A DNA stretch of 64,000 nucleotides from Pseudomonadota bacterium (GCA_023451375.1 JAEXZS010000064.1:1-64000); one strand, 5' to 3'. Counted from the stretch's first letter, positions 18,332-27,972 are shown. Numbers and translations are program-made. Notes: generated by a model from the sequence alone, not told the origin.

Positions 18332-18834
18332 CACGCGTCTTCTCGCATGCGGACCATGATCGCGACCATGGCGCTGGCGATCTGTTTCTTCACGGCGCTC
18401 TTGGATATGCCGAAAGCCTCGCCGATCGCATCCTGGCTCATCTGATCGATCCGGTAGAGGGTGAACATCACGCGTGTTCGCTCAGGCAAGGCGCTCAGCG
18501 CCGCAGCGAACCTCGCGAGTTCGGCGCGTCCCAAGGCTGACCGTTCTGGATCGATCGGATCGAAGTCCAGAGCGTCGGACCGACCCAGCCTGTCGCGATA
18601 CTGGCGCCGCACGCTCGCCCTTCGAGCTCGGTCGACGAGAAGGTTTTGGGCGATCTGGAAGACGTAGCTGTCGGCCGCGCCAGCGACCTCGCCTTTCAGC
18701 ATGCGCACGAAGACCTCCTGCGTCAGGTCCTCGGCTTCGGCATGGTCTCGAACACGGCGAAGGAAGAAGGCCATGAGAGCCGGCCGCCATCGACTGTTCA
18801 GCCGATGCTGCTCCGCGTTCCGATGTGCTTCCAC
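18331..18834 (-). CDS. ECF sigma factor, FecI-like
   Basis: RNA polymerase sigma factor of 167 residues with region 2 (RRVRDHAEAEDLTQEVFVRM, then YVFQIAQNLLVDRARR) and region 4 (LSALPERTRVMFTLYRIDQMS, then a helix-turn-helix FGISKSAVKKQIASAM). Regions 1 and 3 are absent, as in all ECF factors. It heads the minus-strand sigma/FecR/receptor set and should activate the receptor and M16 protease genes when the receptor binds its substrate. Overlap with fecR gives equal synthesis. No promoter of FecI type could be confirmed by eye upstream of 17211. Confidence 0.9.
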   Translation of the reverse strand: MEAHRNAEQHRLNSRWRPALMAFFLRRVRDHAEAEDLTQEVFVRMLKGEVAGAADSYVFQIAQNLLVDRARRASVRRQYRDRLGRSDALDFDPIDPERSALGRAELARFAAALSALPERTRVMFTLYRIDQMSQDAIGEAFGISKSAVKKQIASAMVAIMVRMREDA

Positions 18835-19053
18835 GACCGCCTGTCCTCAAATGGATGTCCGCCCGTAGCGTAAGACGCATCAGGGGTCACGAGGGACAGT
18901 CCCGGGCCGCAATCATCGGCGGAGCCCCGCCTTCGCTCGCCATCGATGACGTCGCCCCTTATCCCCCGCAAGGTGGGCGCGTCCCGCTTGCGGACCGCCT
19001 TCCACCACGCCTGCAACGATGGCGGACGGACTTGCGAGGCTCCGCGTTCAGCA

Positions 19054-20169
19054 TCAGCGAACAGCGGAAACATCGTCTACGCCGTCGATGAAGGTGATCG
19101 TCTGTTGCGCCTCGGCGCTGTCCGGCGCGATCACCATCGGGCAGCGGATTCCCGGAAGCGCGACCACGTCGAATACCTCCGTCACCGCACCATTGAACCG
19201 CATCCATTCGACGATGTCGCCGGTCGAAAGCTGAACGACGAGCACACCGCACCAGGCGACGGCGCCGCGCGCCTCCAGGTTCGCCTCCAGCGGCAGGCCC
19301 TTGAACCCCGCCTCGCGCGGCTGAGACACGGTCACCAGGGCGTGCCCGTTATGAATGGCCAGGCCACGAAGGAAGCCTGGGCAGAAGGCGACATCGCGCC
19401 GTTCGCCGGAGATAGGGTCCAGGCGGACGATCCAGCCTCGACCGCTATCCAGGAAGAAAATCTCGTCCCCTACGACGCGCGGCGAATGCGGCATCGAGAG
19501 TCCCTCGGCGACGATCATGTCGGTGCGAACGTCGATGAGGACGCCGCCGTCGCCGCGATGCTCGCGCCAGCCGCCGACGATGTCGCTTACGCCGGCGGCG
19601 GACACGTAGGCCGGCGCGCCGTCGATTCCGAAGGCCACGCCATTCAGATGGCATCGATCCTCCGGCGCCAGGCGCGTGATGAAGGGCGGCTTCCATAGCG
19701 GCCGGAAGCTATGGACCGGGTCAGTGGTCGCGAGACACGAGAAGCTCGTGTTGACGAAGGTGCTCCGCCCCTGGGCGTCGACGCCGATCTCGTGAACGTC
19801 CAGATCGCCTGTGAGCTGGGCGTTGCGCGGGGTGAGCACGACGTCGTGGACGCCGTTGGCCCGTTCCCCCGGCCGAAGGATGTTCTCCAGGCGCCAGACC
19901 GCCGATTTGGCCGCCACATAGAGCCGCCCCGGCCGCCAGCACAGGCCCATGGCCCGATCGAAGCCGCACTGGTTCACTGCGACGGCGCCGTCTTCGTGCG
20001 AGCCGACCAGCATCAGTCGCCCAGTCTGATACGAGGTGCAGGCGAAGCTGAGACGGTTGCTCGCCAGCCAACGAGCAAGGCCTCGCGATGCGGAGATGTC
20101 TTCGCTCTGGACCGTGCGGGGACCAGCGGAGGCGAAGCGTGGGTCAAGGGTCATGGGCGTCTGGGTCAT
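19054..20169 (-). CDS. TIGR03032-like conserved protein, probable beta-propeller
   Basis: A 371-residue cytoplasmic protein (no signal peptide) that resembles the TIGR03032/DUF4915 family, from the start LARWLASNRLSFACTSYQTGRLMLVG, the CHLNGVAF segment, LSMPHSPR and the SGRGW motif. The family has repeated beta-strand units that suggest a propeller; its biochemical role is unknown. The gene lies directly after the autotransporter gene on the same strand, separated by a hairpin, as the last gene of the set with sigma, FecR, STN receptor and autotransporter. In other bacteria this family appears near glycosyl- or sulfotransferases and TPR proteins, so a part in modifying the surface protein is possible; this is inference. 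Confidence 0.68.
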   Translation of the reverse strand: MTQTPMTLDPRFASAGPRTVQSEDISASRGLARWLASNRLSFACTSYQTGRLMLVGSHEDGAVAVNQCGFDRAMGLCWRPGRLYVAAKSAVWRLENILRPGERANGVHDVVLTPRNAQLTGDLDVHEIGVDAQGRSTFVNTSFSCLATTDPVHSFRPLWKPPFITRLAPEDRCHLNGVAFGIDGAPAYVSAAGVSDIVGGWREHRGDGGVLIDVRTDMIVAEGLSMPHSPRVVGDEIFFLDSGRGWIVRLDPISGERRDVAFCPGFLRGLAIHNGHALVTVSQPREAGFKGLPLEANLEARGAVAWCGVLVVQLSTGDIVEWMRFNGAVTEVFDVVALPGIRCPMVIAPDSAEAQQTITFIDGVDDVSAVR

Positions 20170-20180
20170 GGATGATGGCC

Positions 20181-20206
20181 CCGGACTGCGCCGAAGCGCA
20201 GTCCGG
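20181..20206. terminator. hairpin after the autotransporter gene
   Basis: Perfect inverted repeat CCGGACTGCG (20181-20190) and its complement (20197-20206) with a 6-base loop, between the autotransporter stop at 20214 and the start of the TIGR03032-like gene. It may end transcription or give partial read-through. Confidence 0.6.
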
Positions 20207-20213
20207 ATACAGG

Positions 20214-23200
20214 CTAGAAGCGAAGTCTTACGCCGACCCGGCCGAACACGCCGTCGTAGCCTGAGCCGGCCTCGCCCTGGCCTTCGGCGAAGGTCTCAAG
20301 GCCGCTCGCCGTCCTGTACGAAACACCGAAGACGGCCTGCCCATAGGTCTCGACCCGCTCGGCTTCGAGCCGTTCGCTTTCTCCGCTGATCAGGCGAAGG
20401 CTGTAGTCGTCGCCCAGGCTGTGGACGGCCTGCGCGCTCGCAAAGAAAGTGAAGCCGTCGCCCGACGAAAAGGTCCGTCCGCCGCCGACCCTCACGCCCA
20501 GTCGGATCGACACGTCGTCAGCGGTTTCGAACGCCAGGGTCTGGGCGCCGTGGATGAGATCATCCGCCGAGGTGCTGGTCCATCGCAGGCCCGCCATCGG
20601 CTCGACGAAGCGGGCCGCGTCGCCGAAGCGATAGCCGACCTGGCCATCGAGGTCCCAGGTGGACAGTTCCAGGTCCGCCTCGCCCTCAATGGCGCTGGTT
20701 TCGATCTCGGCGTCGACGCGATCATATTTCGCCAGCAGGCTGGCGAAATAGGCGCCGCGCACGGCATGGGCGTAGACGCCGAGATTGAGGCTCGACAGGT
20801 CGAAGGCGTCCGCTGAATCGCGATAATCAAACTCGCCCTGGCCGTAACCCGCCGTCACGCCCACGCGGGTCTCTCCGAGCGCGGTGCGCTGCACCCAGGC
20901 GTCGTAGCCCATTTGTCCGCCGAGCCGAGTCTCCTGATAGTCGAGCGCCGCCTGCTGGCCGTCCGCCATGTCGGACGACCAATCGCGCGAAGTCTCTCCC
21001 CCCTGGATCGCGGCCCAGACACGCCCGCTCTCCCCGCCCGAGAAGAAGGTGTCGCGCGCGGCGGCGTTGTTTGACCGCCAAAGATCGGCGCTGAAGCCCG
21101 CGCCGCTTTCCGCCCCTTGCAACAACCCGATCTGACGATGCGCTGCGGCGCTCGCCGCGCTGTTCAGCGCATATTGCCCGCTCGCCGAATCGAACGACAG
21201 GCGATAACCGACGAAGCCCTTGTCGCCCGCGCCAGGCGCGAGGCTGAACGCATCCTCGGAAGAACCGGCGCCGGTTTCCACGATGACGATCCCTTCGGCT
21301 GGGGTGAGGGTCGCCGTCGATGCGTCTCCGTTAAGCGTCAACAGGGTGCTGCCTGTCGCGGCCCCGCCGATGACGAGGCGATCCGCTTCACCCGCGGCCA
21401 TGTCGACATCCAAGGCCAAGGTCGATGCGCCCGTACCCGAGAAGTCGCCTGGAAGGGTGAGGACGTCTCCCACGGCGCTGTTGCGCAGATCGATCAGTCC
21501 CGCATTCTCGAACTGATCGAGATTGCGCAGGGTGACGGCGGCGGGCGCGTCCGCCTCCGCGAAGCGCACCACGCCCGTGTTGCGGAGCAGATCCACGCCC
21601 GCTCCAAAGTCGCTGTCCTTGGTCACTTCGAAGACGCCAGCGTTTTCGAAGAGATCGTCCCCGGCGAGCGAAAGGACTGCGCCTTCGATCCGACCGTTGT
21701 TCAGCAATGACAATCTCCCATTGGCGACTCGCACGGCGTATCCCGCATCAGCGCTGATTACGCCGTCGTTGACGACCGTCGCCTCGCCGCCGAAGCCGAC
21801 CGGGATACCCTCCACCGGACCATAGAACTCATCCGCCCCCGGATTCGGGCAAGGGTTCTCCGACACACCGTCGGTGGGCGGGCGCTGGACGCAACGCGCC
21901 CCCAGAGCGCTGACGACGATACCGTCGAGTCCGCCGCTCACCTGCCCGCCGGGGCCGACGGAGACTTGGACATCGGCGCCTTGGGCCGAGATGGCGCTGC
22001 CGAACTGGGAGACGACATGTCCCCGTGCATCGATGGCCACGTCGCCGATCATGTCGGCGTCGATGGCGAAGTTGTCGAAAGCCGACACATCGCCGGCGGT
22101 GATGTCGGCTGTGCCGATACCGCGCGCGCTGATCCCCATCGCGCCCGCACCGGTCACCTCCACCTGCGCCGCCTGGATTGTGATGTCGCCTTCAAAGGGA
22201 ACGTAATTCGGCGTGCCTTGCCCAAGGAAGAATTCGGCGTATCGCGTCCGGGCATGGATCCCGTTTGATCCTTCCCCCGCAGTCTTCACCGAGGCCGCAA
22301 CGATGTCGACCTGACCGTCTTCGCCCGTGGCCTTGATGCCGAACGCCTGGCTTCCCTCGGTGGAGACCTCGCCGGCCGTGCGTATACGCGCGGTGCCGTA
22401 GCGCCCGGTCACCCACATGCCGTCGGAGCCATGCCCCAGGGTCGTGACGTCGCCGGCGATGTCCACGATCGCGTCGCCTCGCGTGGTCGAATTCAGCAGA
22501 CCAACGGAGTAGGCGCCCTCGGTGCTGAGCGCGTCGCGCACCAGCGTCGTGGAGGTCTGCCCGGTGACGACGAGGCCGTTCGAATACTCGCCGAGGGTGA
22601 CGACACGGCCGGCATCGACACGCACGACGCCTTGGTAGCCCTGGACCGAGACGGCGTGCGCCAAAAACCCGTCGGTCTGGGCGCTGTCCACCCGCAGGGT
22701 CGCGTCGCTGTAGTTGCTGGCGACCTGGATCGCACGCCCGAAATCGCCGGCCACCTCGACCGAGCCGGCGTCCAGGACCGCCGCGCCGAAGACGCCTTGC
22801 ACCGCGACACCACCGCCGTTCTGGTTGACGACCGAGTCCACCGAGACGAGGGCGGCGCCGTACCCTTGCACCACGACGCCCAGATTGCCCTCGCCGGCGA
22901 GGGTGACGTTTCCGACATCGACGACGGCGACGCTGTCGGCGTCGTAAGCTCCGAAGGCGACGCTCACGCCAACCCCGAAATCCCCGTCGATGTCGATGTC
23001 GCCCACGTTGACGAAGGCGGAGCTGTAGGTCTGCATGACCACGCCGGCGTTGTAGTCCCCGGTCAGGTCGATCGAGCCGACATTGACGCTCGTGACGCCG
23101 CCGTAGATGTAGCCGTTCGCATAGGCGCCGTTCGACGCGTTCACGCCCCAGATGTAGTCGCCGTCGCCGCGGATCTCGTCGACGTTCACATTGATGTTTC

Positions 23201-23810
23201 CTCCGGTGGATACGGCGATGCCGTCGGAGGCGAAGCCGTTCGTCTCGATCGACCCGGCCGTGATGTCGATGTCGCCGATCAGGCTCTCGGCCACGACGCC
23301 CACGACATAGTCGCCGCGCGTCGAGAGTTCGCCGACCCTGATGGATGTGGTCCCCGCATCGGTGTACGTCTGGACGCCGCGGATCAGTTGATCCTCATCG
23401 AGCTCTGTCGACACGGTCGCGAGATCGATGACGATGTCGCCATAGCCGTAGGTATAGGCCACGGCGCCGCTGGCGTTGTGGGTCGCGATATCGGCCCCGC
23501 TCCCCTCAATAGCGAGCGACCCGCCGTTCGATAGCAGATAGACTCCAGCGTAGCGGTCCTCCGGCGTGATCGAGAGCCCGTCTTCAAGCCGAACTCGGAT
23601 GTCCTCAGGACCGCCGTCGCCGTATTGAACACCCCGAGGATAGGGCCCGCCCGCGATCGTGCAGTCGACCGCCCCGTCCACCAACGGTCCACAGGCGTCG
23701 TTCGCCTGGGCCTGGGCCTGGCCGGCCGCCATCATCAGGGCGACGGCCGCCGCGCTTCCCGACAACACGGCTCGACTGACGCGGTTCGACGGAAATTCCT
23801 TGTTCGACAT
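20214..23810 (-). CDS. autotransporter with repetitive beta-helix passenger
   Basis: Type V secreted surface protein of 1198 residues. The signal peptide (1 to about 35, ending AQAQA) precedes a passenger of about 850 residues made of many imperfect units of 25-30 residues, each with a Gly-Asp/Val-Asp turn and an aromatic-Gly segment such as VSVQGYQGVVRVDAGRV. It ends in a C-terminal autotransporter barrel (about 935-1198; GRVWAAIQGG at the start, GRVGVRLRF at the end). One Cys-bearing insertion (ALGARCVQRPP ... NPCPNPG) breaks the repeats at about residues 645-665. The ATG at 23810 has a GAGGGG ribosome binding site. It lies downstream of an STN receptor under a FecI/FecR pair, so its synthesis may respond to an imported signal. 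Confidence 0.88.
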   Translation of the reverse strand: MSNKEFPSNRVSRAVLSGSAAAVALMMAAGQAQAQANDACGPLVDGAVDCTIAGGPYPRGVQYGDGGPEDIRVRLEDGLSITPEDRYAGVYLLSNGGSLAIEGSGADIATHNASGAVAYTYGYGDIVIDLATVSTELDEDQLIRGVQTYTDAGTTSIRVGELSTRGDYVVGVVAESLIGDIDITAGSIETNGFASDGIAVSTGGNINVNVDEIRGDGDYIWGVNASNGAYANGYIYGGVTSVNVGSIDLTGDYNAGVVMQTYSSAFVNVGDIDIDGDFGVGVSVAFGAYDADSVAVVDVGNVTLAGEGNLGVVVQGYGAALVSVDSVVNQNGGGVAVQGVFGAAVLDAGSVEVAGDFGRAIQVASNYSDATLRVDSAQTDGFLAHAVSVQGYQGVVRVDAGRVVTLGEYSNGLVVTGQTSTTLVRDALSTEGAYSVGLLNSTTRGDAIVDIAGDVTTLGHGSDGMWVTGRYGTARIRTAGEVSTEGSQAFGIKATGEDGQVDIVAASVKTAGEGSNGIHARTRYAEFFLGQGTPNYVPFEGDITIQAAQVEVTGAGAMGISARGIGTADITAGDVSAFDNFAIDADMIGDVAIDARGHVVSQFGSAISAQGADVQVSVGPGGQVSGGLDGIVVSALGARCVQRPPTDGVSENPCPNPGADEFYGPVEGIPVGFGGEATVVNDGVISADAGYAVRVANGRLSLLNNGRIEGAVLSLAGDDLFENAGVFEVTKDSDFGAGVDLLRNTGVVRFAEADAPAAVTLRNLDQFENAGLIDLRNSAVGDVLTLPGDFSGTGASTLALDVDMAAGEADRLVIGGAATGSTLLTLNGDASTATLTPAEGIVIVETGAGSSEDAFSLAPGAGDKGFVGYRLSFDSASGQYALNSAASAAAHRQIGLLQGAESGAGFSADLWRSNNAAARDTFFSGGESGRVWAAIQGGETSRDWSSDMADGQQAALDYQETRLGGQMGYDAWVQRTALGETRVGVTAGYGQGEFDYRDSADAFDLSSLNLGVYAHAVRGAYFASLLAKYDRVDAEIETSAIEGEADLELSTWDLDGQVGYRFGDAARFVEPMAGLRWTSTSADDLIHGAQTLAFETADDVSIRLGVRVGGGRTFSSGDGFTFFASAQAVHSLGDDYSLRLISGESERLEAERVETYGQAVFGVSYRTASGLETFAEGQGEAGSGYDGVFGRVGVRLRF

Positions 23811-23979
23811 GCGTAATCCCCTCGGCAGAAATGACTCTCCGCGATGAGACGCCGCTGAATCGAACTTGCCTTGCGGCAATCTTGAAAAATTGCGCCGCGT
23901 TTGGACGATCAGGGCCGCACTGTCGGTATCGGCTGGATTTCGAGAGCGCGTGCGACCCCACGTCGTCCGCCTCCATCCG

Positions 23980-26310
23980 TCAGAACGGGGTATGGAAGCC
24001 CAAGCTGATGCTCCGTGGGCGGACGGGCGCGATTTCGGGGGCGAAGACCCTGTAGGGCGAACCCACCGCAAACCGCGTTCCCGAGGCGTCCAAGACGTTC
24101 GAGATGCGCAGAACGAGCGCCCGGTTGCCGCCGAGACGAGCGCTCAGATCGGTTTCAACATAATCGCCTTGCGCCGTATCGAGCCCTACGCCGAAGCCCG
24201 GTCGGGATTCGCCCACATAGCGTCCATTCGCTGAAATGCTGAACGGCAAGCCGATCAGGCGACGCGGCCCATATGTGGCGCTCAGCTGAGCGCCGAAGGG
24301 CGCGACATTGGGTATGCGTCCGCCAAGCACGCCGATGACGCCGTATCCGGAAACCTCAAGACGGCTACGGTTCGCAAACACCCCGCCCGCCAAGGCCAGG
24401 TCGTCGGAGGCGCGAAAGACGAATCTGGCCTGGACGAAGTTGATAACGCCGTCGCCGATGTTTCCGGTGGTCAGATCGCCGCCGGGGCCGATGGTGTCCG
24501 CCTGAATGTCTCGCCAGTCGAGACGCCCGATTGAAATTTCGCGGGTCCACCTCCGCCCGTCATCCGGCGTCCGTGCACCGGCTTCCAGGAGCACGACCCG
24601 ATCCGACCGCGTATGCTGGACGCCCCCGTCGAGCTCGCTGGTCCCGCCTGGTCTCACGCCGCCTTCCAGGCGCGCGAAGACCTGAGCGTTCCACGGAGTG
24701 ATCCAACGCACGGCCAGGCTTGGGGTGAACGCGAGGTGTTCGGCGGAGGGTTCGTCAACCGCACTCGTCCAAGACCCGCCGCGGGGCGTGATCGACTCTT
24801 CCACATCAAGGTAGGACGCCCGACCGCCTGCCGACAGGCTCAGCGTCCCGGACGGCTTGAAGACGGCTTCTCCGAAAAGCGCGGCTTCCGTGAAGCGCCG
24901 ATCGATGTCCTGGCCCCAGGCCGGCGCGTCTTCGCCCACAAGCGGTCCGCGATCGCGCGTCACGGCCGTCGTTCCGAAAGCGATGGCGCCGCCCAGGTTC
25001 CACATCCACCCGCCCTTCTCAGCGCGCGCCAATCGCAGCTCTGTCGAATACGCGACGGTTTCCTGCGAACGGTCGACGACGGAGGCTCCTTGTTGATCCG
25101 GCTGGGTGGCGTTGAATCGTTCCTCGACGGACTGACGCATCAGGCTCGTGGTGGCCGAAATCCGCAGGGCGCCCAGCCGCCGTCGAGCCGTGACGCCCGC
25201 CAGCACGACGGCGCTGGCGTAGGGCTGCGCCACCGCCGGTCCCGGATCGACGTCAGCCGGCTGGATCGCGACAAGCTGGGAATCGTCCGCGGTCGTACGC
25301 TGGCTCACGGCCACGGCGTCGATGGTCCAGTCGCGCGCGTCGAGGCGCGTGGACAGCCGGTAGCCGGTCGTTCGAATGCTGTCGTCGCGCCTCTGGCCGT
25401 CGGTGTTCACGACAAAGCCGCCGTCACGACGGGCGTAGGCGACCAGACGGGCCGCTCCGCCGCCGAGAGGACCGTTCAGAACGAGCGAAGCGCCGCCGCC
25501 CCCGGTTCCGCCACGGGTCGCCGACCCTTCGACGACGAACTCTCCAGACCGTGCTCCGACTTCCGGCGGCGCGGGCTGAATTTTCACCACGCCCCCGATC
25601 GATCCAGACGCGAACCGCGCCCCTTGGGGGCCTTCGAACACCTCGACGCCTTCCACATCCACGAGCACCAGATCCGGGTCGGGCGACCCGTAGGTCAGCC
25701 GGATGTCTCCTAGATACTGTCCCACAGTCGCCTGCAGAGGCCCGCTGAAGGCCGAGTCGGCCACCCCTCGGATGAACAACTTGTTTCGCCCCGCGCCTTG
25801 GCGGGTGGAGTCGACCGTCGCGGTCAGATTTGCGATCGCGGCGCTGCTTGTCGATCCCTCCGCCAAGGCGAACGTCGCAGGCGCTACCTCGGTGCGTCCA
25901 TTGGCGCCCCCGATCCCGCTCCTTTCCGAATCCGCTGTGACGATCACTTCGTCCAGGACGACCGCGGGCGCAGCGGGCGTCCGTGTGGGCGGCCTGCTCG
26001 GAGGGCGGTGCGGAGCCGGCTCCACTCGATAAAGCCCCGCCCCCAACGGCGTGGCGCGAAGGCCGAGCGGCGCAAGAAGTCGCTCGAACGCCGATGCGAC
26101 GGACAATCGACCGGCCAACGCGGACGTGCGTCGTCCGTGCAGGTCCGCGACGATCACGACATCGACGCCCGCTTGAGCCGCCAGGCGATGGATCGCCGCG
26201 ACCGCCTCCGAGGAAGGGATCGAAACGGTCACCTCGCCCCCGGCGCCGTTGGCTTGGTTGAGCGGAGCGCCGGCGAGGACGAACGGCGCGATGAACACCG
26301 CCAGGTTCAC
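23980..26310 (-). CDS. TonB-dependent receptor with STN domain (second sigma-coupled system)
   Basis: Outer-membrane receptor of 776 residues. The signal peptide is short (to about residue 23), followed by an STN domain (about 27-97, VTVSIPSSEAVAAIHRLAAQ ... LRATPLGAGLYRVEP), a Pro-rich linker, a TonB-box-like VLDEVIVTADS, a plug (LVLVDVEGVEVFEGPQGARF, SIGGVVKI) and a barrel ending HTPF. It is compact for the family, whose barrel receptors often exceed 800 residues. The GTG start overlaps the TGA of the FecR gene (GTGA), so it is translationally coupled. The linked sigma, FecR and autotransporter genes suggest that it senses an extracellular ligand and controls surface-protein synthesis. Confidence 0.88.
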   Translation of the reverse strand: MNLAVFIAPFVLAGAPLNQANGAGGEVTVSIPSSEAVAAIHRLAAQAGVDVVIVADLHGRRTSALAGRLSVASAFERLLAPLGLRATPLGAGLYRVEPAPHRPPSRPPTRTPAAPAVVLDEVIVTADSERSGIGGANGRTEVAPATFALAEGSTSSAAIANLTATVDSTRQGAGRNKLFIRGVADSAFSGPLQATVGQYLGDIRLTYGSPDPDLVLVDVEGVEVFEGPQGARFASGSIGGVVKIQPAPPEVGARSGEFVVEGSATRGGTGGGGASLVLNGPLGGGAARLVAYARRDGGFVVNTDGQRRDDSIRTTGYRLSTRLDARDWTIDAVAVSQRTTADDSQLVAIQPADVDPGPAVAQPYASAVVLAGVTARRRLGALRISATTSLMRQSVEERFNATQPDQQGASVVDRSQETVAYSTELRLARAEKGGWMWNLGGAIAFGTTAVTRDRGPLVGEDAPAWGQDIDRRFTEAALFGEAVFKPSGTLSLSAGGRASYLDVEESITPRGGSWTSAVDEPSAEHLAFTPSLAVRWITPWNAQVFARLEGGVRPGGTSELDGGVQHTRSDRVVLLEAGARTPDDGRRWTREISIGRLDWRDIQADTIGPGGDLTTGNIGDGVINFVQARFVFRASDDLALAGGVFANRSRLEVSGYGVIGVLGGRIPNVAPFGAQLSATYGPRRLIGLPFSISANGRYVGESRPGFGVGLDTAQGDYVETDLSARLGGNRALVLRISNVLDASGTRFAVGSPYRVFAPEIAPVRPRSISLGFHTPF

Positions 26311-27275
26311 GCCGATGCGTGCGGCTGCAGTCGCCAGCCCGCGTCGTGGTCCACAATCGAAACGGCGAAAAGACGCTCCAGCCGCCCTCGAAGTTCAGAG
26401 CGGGGGAATGAGGTCGCGATGCTGCCGGAAAAAGGGCGCTGGGCAAGCGACGGATCGACGCTGATCGATATCCCCAGGGCGCGCGACAGGTCTTCGGCCA
26501 CGATCGCCAAGGGTTCCGCGTCGTAAGCCAGCCGCGCGTTCCGCCAACCGGAAACCTGCTCGACCTGAAGACGCCGCCGCGACATGCCCTGCGCCGTGGC
26601 GACGACCCCTTCGCCCGGGCCCAGCCGCTCCGATCGCCCCCCTTGGTCGATGCGCACCATGCCTTCCGAAACGCCTACGCGGACGCCCCGTGACAGGCGC
26701 GTGACGTCGAACACGGTCCCGAGATCGGTCACCCGGGCGTCGCCGACCGTGACGACGAATGGCCTGCCCGCATCGTGAGCCACCTCGAACAGGCCGCGGC
26801 CCGCTTCAAGGCTCACGGCCCGTGGCCGCCCGCGGCTCAGGATCACGCGGGTGCCGCCGTCGAGGTGCACGGTGGTGCCGTCCGCCAAGGTCAGGCTGCG
26901 CCGTTGACCCGGCTCGGTCGTGATCGCGTGCGGCGCCCACCACGCCGTCCCCAACCAGAGGGCGCCGACGAGGGCGGCCGCAATCGGAAGGCCGATGGCG
27001 AGGCGTCTCGTCCTGCCAGGCGGGCGGGGTATGGCGGTGCGGCCATGTCGTCGAAGGGGTTCCGTGACCGCCAGCGCACCACCACGCCGCGGCTGTTGCG
27101 ACAGAACGTCGACGATGTCCGCCTCCCCTTCGGCCAGTCGCCAGTAGGCGTCGGCGTGTCGCGGGTCGGCGGTCATCCACGCCCCCCAGTCCTCCCAGGC
27201 GACGAAATCGGCGTCGTTGACGCGAAGGAGCCAAGCGACGGCCGCTTCCTCAATGGCGCTGTTGGGGTCGCTCAT
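26307..27275 (-). CDS. FecR-family anti-sigma factor (second system)
   Basis: Inner-membrane signal relay of 322 residues. N-terminal sigma-binding region (AAVAWLLRVNDADFVAWEDWGAWM-type DUF4880, broken by normal variation), a transmembrane helix near residues 90-110 (AIGLPIAAALVGALWLG), a periplasmic FecR domain (PGQRRSLTLADGTTVHLDGG onward) and a C-terminal STN-like part (VAEDLSRALGISISVDPSLA). The ATG at 27275 is preferred: GAGG lies 7 bases before it, whereas the ATG at 27281 would be only one base from GAGG. It sits 30 bases after the sigma gene and overlaps the receptor gene. Confidence 0.88.
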   Translation of the reverse strand: MSDPNSAIEEAAVAWLLRVNDADFVAWEDWGAWMTADPRHADAYWRLAEGEADIVDVLSQQPRRGGALAVTEPLRRHGRTAIPRPPGRTRRLAIGLPIAAALVGALWLGTAWWAPHAITTEPGQRRSLTLADGTTVHLDGGTRVILSRGRPRAVSLEAGRGLFEVAHDAGRPFVVTVGDARVTDLGTVFDVTRLSRGVRVGVSEGMVRIDQGGRSERLGPGEGVVATAQGMSRRRLQVEQVSGWRNARLAYDAEPLAIVAEDLSRALGISISVDPSLAQRPFSGSIATSFPRSELRGRLERLFAVSIVDHDAGWRLQPHASA

Positions 27276-27305
27276 GCGCATACCTCGAAGACGCCGCAGC
27301 TCGGG

Positions 27306-27839
27306 TCAACCCTCATGGCCGCCTCTCAAATCCAGGAGAGCGCCATAGACTCTTCGAAGGTGCTTTTCGATCGTGCTCAGGCTCAATCCCAGTTCAACGG
27401 CGACCTCGCGCTGCGTCCGTCCCTCAAGACGGTGACGCCGAAAGATCACGCCCGCAGGTTCACCGAGCGCCTCCAACCGCGCTTCGACTTGGCGGAGCGT
27501 CTGTCTCGCCATCAGAAGATGCTCCGGGTCAGGCGACGTCAGTTCCCCCCGCCCCTCCGGATCAACCTGGGACATCCAGTGACGGTCGCGCAGGTTGGAC
27601 CGCCTGCGCCCGCGCCGATGATCCAGGAGGGCGGTGTACACCATGCGAAAGAGGTAGGCGCGGGCGTTGCGGGGGGGCTCTGGAAGAACCGGGATGCGAA
27701 GCCACACCTCCTGAAGAATGTCCTCAGCGTCATCTCCCGCCCCCAGCGATCTGGCGTAGTTCGCGAGGTCGCGTCTCAGCTCAAGAAACTGGGCCTCGAG
27801 CCGGCCGGTTGAAGAGGAAGGCGCTGCGTCCATCGCCAT
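27306..27839 (-). CDS. ECF sigma factor, FecI-like (second system)
   Basis: Sigma factor of 177 residues with region 2 (SLGAGDDAEDILQEVWLRI, then AYLFRMVYTALLDHRRGRRR) and region 4 (RLEALGEPAGVIFRRHRLEG, then the helix-turn-helix TQREVAVELGLSLSTIEKHL). It heads the minus-strand set that includes FecR, the STN receptor, the autotransporter and the TIGR03032-like gene. Region 4 differs clearly from the sigma factor at 18331, so the two systems probably use different promoters. A second start codon two codons in is possible. Confidence 0.9.
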   Translation of the reverse strand: MAMDAAPSSSTGRLEAQFLELRRDLANYARSLGAGDDAEDILQEVWLRIPVLPEPPRNARAYLFRMVYTALLDHRRGRRRSNLRDRHWMSQVDPEGRGELTSPDPEHLLMARQTLRQVEARLEALGEPAGVIFRRHRLEGRTQREVAVELGLSLSTIEKHLRRVYGALLDLRGGHEG

Positions 27840-27956
27840 GAACTACACCCGGTGCTGAGCAATCTGACAAGAGATGATGGGACGCTGAGACTGAGCGGCG
27901 GGGGGCCGTGCACCGGAGGGATTCGGGCCGACCTCGCTCGGACGGCTCCAAGCCCC

Positions 27957-27972
27957 CTTACATGCCGCAACA
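27957..27972 (+). promoter_or_regulatory. direct repeat CTTACA-N4-GCAACA upstream of the second EF-hand gene
   Basis: CTTACA at 27957-27962 and GCAACA at 27967-27972, 10-bp period, about 185 bases before the EF-hand start. It is a diverged version of the GATACA-N4-GTTACA sites; the NNNACA cores and spacing are kept. Confidence 0.45.
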
